From assembly GCF_024323335.1 (NCBI RefSeq), contig NC_066584.1:271971618-272035617 (forward strand): a DNA stretch of 64,000 nt, in the 5' to 3' direction. The position numbers were made by a program, and so were the translations under genes. Below are positions 59,401-64,000 of the stretch, piece by piece. How positions within the stretch are numbered: position 1 is the stretch's first letter; the number at the start of each line of letters is the position of its first letter. This DNA is from Lathyrus oleraceus (Eukaryota; Streptophyta; Magnoliopsida; Fabales; Fabaceae). The notes beneath the pieces are model-generated. The model ran no database searches and was not told where the DNA came from. It was given only the letters and a program-made list of their open reading frames with translations.

Positions 59401-60236
59401 GTCATGTTAAAAAATCTTTAATTGTAACTTTAGTTCTTCATTTTTAAATTTGGATTTTCGATCCTTTTTTTAATTATTATTTTTAGAATTTTAATCCTAC
59501 AAATACGATATCAATTTTTTATGATACAACACTGAAAGAGGATGACGTGTCATTGCCAAATTACATTGAATTTTGTCCAAGTATTTTTTTTAAATTTTTT
59601 AATTATGTTAATTATTTTTTAAAAATATTCTATGATAAATATTAAAGAACCCTAATATATAACAATAACAAAATACTAGATAAATTACTCGTACGTTGCA
59701 CGAGTTTAACTAATATATATTTGAATTATTTTTCCTAATAAAAATATTTTAATTTAATGATTGCACATGTTTTAAAATATAATCATGTTTTACTTGTATT
59801 TAAGAATCTTATTTAGAAGTATGAAAATTTTCTTGTAAATTTGAACAAATACTTCTAGATTAATTAAATATTATTTTGTTGTGTCTTATAAATGTATCAC
59901 ATTTTTATTTTAAAAGTTAAATTGCATATTCTGCTAATAAGTTTTACATATTATAATTGTTGTTATTAGTATTCAATCGATAATAAGACATTTATATGTT
60001 TGTGAATATGTTATATTCAATTTGTTTAGTATTGTTTAATCTAAAATTAAGAAATTAAAAATAAAAATAAACTTATAGAGAGAGAAACTCATTACAATGC
60101 CATGTCTAAATGATTTTTCATACTATATATATCTCAGACATCATAATATTCTTTATAATTATTTTATTTCTTTGGATTATTTATTGTTTTTCGTGTTATT
60201 TGTATACAAGTTTAGAGATTGCAATTACATTATTGT
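59401..60236. other. AT-rich stretch without recognised genes
   Basis: No ORF or TIR/LTR structure. One short imperfect inverted motif, ACTCGTACGTTGCACGAGT at about 59688, resembles a GTGCGTTGCACGGG motif I recall from plant repeats, but I cannot assign it. Confidence 0.4.
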
Positions 60237-60355
60237 ATAAAAAAAGTTGTAGACGATAGCCAATTAGTCTTTGTCCCTGGCAAGGTGATCAATGATAATA
60301 TTATTATTGCTCATGAGCTTTTTGAGAGGTTATATTAGAAAGCACATATGTGCAA
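60237..60355 (+). pseudogene. LINE (non-LTR) reverse transcriptase scrap
   Basis: The plus frame KVVDDSQLVFVPGKVINDNI, then IIAHELFERLY, matches the conserved L1-type RT block (V..SQSAFVPGR.I.DNI..AHE). It ends in a stop at about 60339 and is cut at 60355 by the copia element inserted beside it. It is all that is visible of the LINE. Confidence 0.7.
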
Positions 60356-60611
60356 TGTTGGAACATAAAACTGAAAATTGAAGGTTCAACAATGGTGGAA
60401 GAAAAGAAGATTGGAGAAGATAAAGTTGAGAGAGAAAATAGAGAGAATAGTAATATTTGGATGAGTATAGATTTTTGCATTAACCTTGAATTGGAATGAT
60501 ACAAATGTATTTATACATTGGGAATAAAAACTACAACTAAAGTGACTCTAAAGAAAATAAAATTTGTTAATTTGGAAGGGTAAAAAACAGAATTTTAATT
60601 TTCAATTAACA
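60356..60611 (-). repeat. 3' LTR of the younger copia element (256 bp)
   Basis: On the minus strand: TGTTAATTGAAAATTAAAAT...TTATGTTCCAACA. A TATA box (TGTATAAATACA) lies at 60506-60518 and a CT-rich leader follows. TG...CA ends. Confidence 0.88.
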
Positions 60612-60625
60612 CACCACCTCACTTT
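60612..60625 (-). other. Polypurine tract overlapping the pol stop
   Basis: AAGTGAGGTGGTG directly before the LTR. The pol stop TGA (60619-60621) lies inside it, so coding sequence ends 7 nt from the LTR. Confidence 0.75.
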
Positions 60626-63600
60626 AGTTGCTCCAAGTCCGTCATGCTCAAGCACTTCTTTAGCCTCTTGAACACATCATTTGTCACACCCTTTGTCAAC
60701 AAATCCGCGACTTGGTCTTCGCTTCGGCAATAGCTCAATCTAAGCTTTCCATCACCAACCAATTCTCTCAAATAATGAAACTGCATCTCAATATGCTTGC
60801 TCCTTCCGTGTGCAATCGGGTTCTTCGCAAGATTTATTGCGGAAACATTGTCTACAAACAGTGTGGTGGCAGCATCATCACCACATCCCAATTCCTTCAA
60901 TAGATTCATAAGCCACATAGCTTGGCACGCACCTAACGACGCCGCAATGTACTTGGCCTCACAAGAAGAGAGTGCTACAACCGGTTCCTTTTTCGAACAC
61001 CAAGAGATTGGTGTACTACCAAACATAAAGATGTACCCCGCCGTCGATTTTCGGTCATCTTTATCTCTGCACCAATTGGAATTGGTGTAGCCAAATAAAT
61101 TGCACTTACGCCCCGTGTCCGATGCGGGAAAGAGAATTCCGCAACCAAGAGTGCCTTTCACATATCTAAGGATCCTCTTAACCGCCGCCAAGTGAGACAC
61201 CTTTGGTCTCTCCATGAATCTACTAGCAATACCGACACTAAAAGCCAAATCCGGTCGCGTATTGCACAAATAACGTAACGATCCAATCAAGCTCCGGTAA
61301 AGCGTTGGATCGACATCATCCTCCTCATCACTTTTGGACAACTGCACTCTAGCCTCACAAGGTGTAATACAAGCATTACAATGCTCCATATCACACTTTT
61401 TCAAAATATCTAGAGAATACCTCCTTTGGTGCATAAGCAACCCCACTTTTGACTTGTGAAACTCTATGCCAAGGAAGTAATTCATGACACCAAGGTCCGT
61501 CATCTCAAACTCTCTCATGAGCTCACTTTTGAACCTTGAAACACTCTTGTCATGGTTGCCCGTAATCAAGAGATCATCAACATACAAGCAAAGTATAATC
61601 ACACCATCATTCGTATCCGATCTCACATAAACTCCATCTTCGGATACACATCGTTTGAAACCAATGTCAATAACAAAGTCGTCAATACGTTTGTTCCAAG
61701 CTCTTGGAGCTTGTTTCAAACCATACAGTGCCTTGTGTAGCTTGTAATACTTCATCTCTTGATCTTTTATCACGAAACTGGGTGGCTGCCCCACATAGAC
61801 TTCCTCAACAAGAGGACCATTCAAAAACGCAGATTTGACATCCATTTGGTAAACCATCCAATCGTTGCTATGCGCAATACCAACAACCAAACGAATAGTC
61901 TCTAATCTAGCCACCAGTGCGAATACCTCCTCATAGTCTATACCTTCTCGTTGTAAGAACCCCTTCGCCACTAATCGAGCTTTGTGCTTGATTACTTCAC
62001 CTTTGGGATTTGCTTTAACCTTATAGACCCATCGCACACCTATCGGTTTCTTTCCGAGTCGTAAATCGACCAACTCCCAAGTACCATTTTTCTCAATAGA
62101 TTCCAGCTCCTCTTTCATTGCACATATCCACTTAGGATCACTTAAGGCTTCCTCCTCATTTACCGGTTCGGATTCGGCCATAAGCGCGAAATGAACAAAA
62201 TCACCATCGTTATTCACTTCGTTATCTTGGAATCTTTCGTAATCTCGGAGTCTATGAGGCAAGGCTCTTTGCCTCACTGGTCTACCATTATTAACAACAT
62301 CATTTTGCGCTACTGTAGGTGTTGGTACAACTGTGTCATAAGCCTCAGGATCAGAGAATTCAAAAAACGGTTGCTGCAAATCTTCTCTGTGTAACTGGTT
62401 ACTCCCAGTAGGGTAATCGGTTACTGCTGCATTTTCTGTGAGTAATCGGTTACTGCTATTTGGATAACCGGTTACTGCAGCATTTTCTGCATTTTTTACT
62501 TCATCAAAAGTCACATCCCGGGTTATGACGACCTTCCGATTTCTTCCATCGAACAACTTGTACCCTCCAGTAGAGTGATATCCTACAAATATCAACTTCT
62601 CACCCTTATCATCCAATTTCTTCCGAAGTTGGTCCGGTACATGACGATATGTAATCGATCCAAAAACGTGCAAATGATTCAAATTTGGTTTGAAGCCACT
62701 GCAAGCCTCTTCCGCTGTGAGTTTCTCCAGTTTCTTAGTGGGACACCTATTCAACAAGTAGGTGGCTGTAGACACGGCCTCACCCCACAATTCCTTAGGC
62801 AAATTCTTCCCACAAAGCATACTACGCACCATGTTCATTATTGTACGATTTTTCCTCTCGGCAGCCCCGTTTTGTTAAGGCGTATACGGAGGCACCACCT
62901 CACGTACAATTCCCTCAAGATCACAAAACTTCCCAAACTCACTAGAGGCATACTCACCTCCACCATCCGTTTTGAGAATTTTGAGCTTCCGACCGCTTTG
63001 GCGCTCCACCATGGATTTGAAATTCTTGAAAACTCCAAATACCTCATCTTTTCTCTTGATAAGATATGTCCAAAGCTTCCTACTAAAATCATCAATGAAC
63101 GTAACAAAATATCGATTGCCACCATAAGTCTCTACTTGCATCGATCCACAAACATCGAAACATACCACCTTAAGTAAGCCTTTGGTTCTTCGACTCGCAT
63201 CTTTGCTAAACACATTCTTGTGTTGTTTAGCCTTCACACATTCCTCACACAATTCAGTTGGAATACTAATGTGTGGCAGCCCCGTTACCATTTCACTTTG
63301 TTGCAACTTTCTTAGATCCCTAAAATTAAGGTTACCAAGACGGTAATTCCATAACCACTCATCTCTACTTTCCGCGGTAGCTAGACAACGATGCTCCATA
63401 ACCTTTAACTCAACCTTAAAGGTTCTGTTGGCAGCCATCAGCGCTTTTAGAATCAACACACCATTTGAATCCAAAACGCGTAAAATCTTGTCCTCCAACC
63501 GAACTTTGTATCCTCTTTCAAGTAATTGGCCAATACTTAAAAGATTACACTTAACTCCCGGTATATACAAGACATCTTTGATCCTTGAATGTCCACCATT

Positions 63601-64000
63601 CCTTTTTTCGATCAAAACATCTCCTATCCCTTCGGCGCTTAAAGTGGTTTCGTCGGCAAATTTGACTTTACTTTTGCCGCTTGATTGATTTGCACAAACC
63701 AATATTTTCGACCCGTCATATGTGTTGAACAACCGGAATCCAAGTACCACTCATCTCTCCCTTAGACTCCATCACGAATGGTAACCAATGCATTTCGATC
63801 CGAATGCATTTTCTCACTATTTTCGGGAACGGTACAGCTGCTGTCCCGCAAACTGTCACTACAGTAGCTGCTTCCCGGAACATCCGTAATGCCATAACTC
63901 CCCTCCGTGATCATTACTAGAAGTGTGTCCTCATCATCTACCTCTTCCCTAGCAACCTTGTCTTCATTATTGTGATTCTCGTTCGATTTACTACGACACG
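60619..64000 (-). pseudogene. Copia gag-pol (nearly intact, three lesions), partial
   Basis: From the right edge: CRSK (end of the gag zinc knuckle), an acidic linker, then protease WYLDSGCSTHMTG at 63715-63750. Then FADETTLSAEGIGDVLI, the GAG-pre-integrase segment (LWNYRLGNLNFRDLRKL...CEECVKAKQ), the integrase core ([31 protein letters not shown]), RT ([30 protein letters not shown], intact YVDD near 61575) and RNase H ([43 protein letters not shown]), ending MTDLEQLK. Lesions: a TAA at 63762-63764 eight codons before the protease DSG; a frameshift between about 63690 and 63715; and a TAA near 62875 in the integrase motif TPQQNG (TP*QNG), one C-to-T change from CAA. Short antisense ORFs are shadows. 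Confidence 0.93.

Larger units (their letters stand above)
60356..64000 (-). mobile_element. Younger Ty1/copia retrotransposon, extends past the window
   Basis: The minus strand shows the 3' part: end of gag knuckle, protease, integrase, RT, RNase H, polypurine tract, 3' LTR. The left flank 5-mer is TGCAA (60351-60355). The right end, 5' LTR and most of gag are outside. Only three lesions are seen in about 3.3 kb of coding sequence. Confidence 0.92.

Overview
The window is plant nuclear DNA made almost entirely of transposable elements. The very long Ogre/Tat-type Ty3/gypsy LTR retrotransposon, the TGTAAGACCCC LTR family and the low GC content point to a legume of tribe Fabeae (pea/vetch/lentil group). 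That assignment is inference. I see no intact host gene, no tRNA or rRNA and no CRISPR array.

Layout. 1-7.2 kb: the clipped 3' end of an LTR element, a candidate solo LTR (757-4340) interrupted by a copia-like solo LTR with a perfect ATAAG target duplication, a decayed gypsy-type 'transposase' ORF with a spliceable intron, and the C-terminal integrase end of a Tat-like pol. 7.2-43.7 kb: a nest of related Ogre-like LTRs. An outer plus-strand LTR fragment (7230-7600 and 42332 onward) flanks a minus-strand solo LTR of about 6 kb ('LTR-A'). LTR-A was split twice: by a 24-kb Ogre element (8275-32305, minus strand, perfect GTAGT target duplication) and by a 4.7-kb solo LTR ('LTR-B', 36203-40913).

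The Ogre element reads right to left: truncated 5' LTR, leader, ORF1 (DUF7745-like), gag-protease, a predicted 264-nt intron, RT / two RNase H domains / integrase, a 4.7-kb repeat-rich 3' region, polypurine tract, 3' LTR. All three ORFs are open. Joining the ORFs at the predicted splice sites gives one in-frame Gag-Pro-Pol, while retaining the intron stops translation after protease. The 5' LTR has lost its last ~430 bp and the primer binding site, so this copy should no longer be mobile on its own.

43.7-64 kb: AT-rich DNA with an old copia element (46364-51896, many stops and frameshifts), two Mutator-like MITEs with perfect 9-bp target duplications, another TIR element, a palindromic trinucleotide microsatellite, a plant-mobile-domain pseudogene that keeps its TATA box, a CACTA-like non-autonomous element, a 0.6-kb dispersed duplication, a LINE reverse-transcriptase scrap and, inserted beside it, a much younger copia element (60356 to beyond the window) with only three visible lesions.
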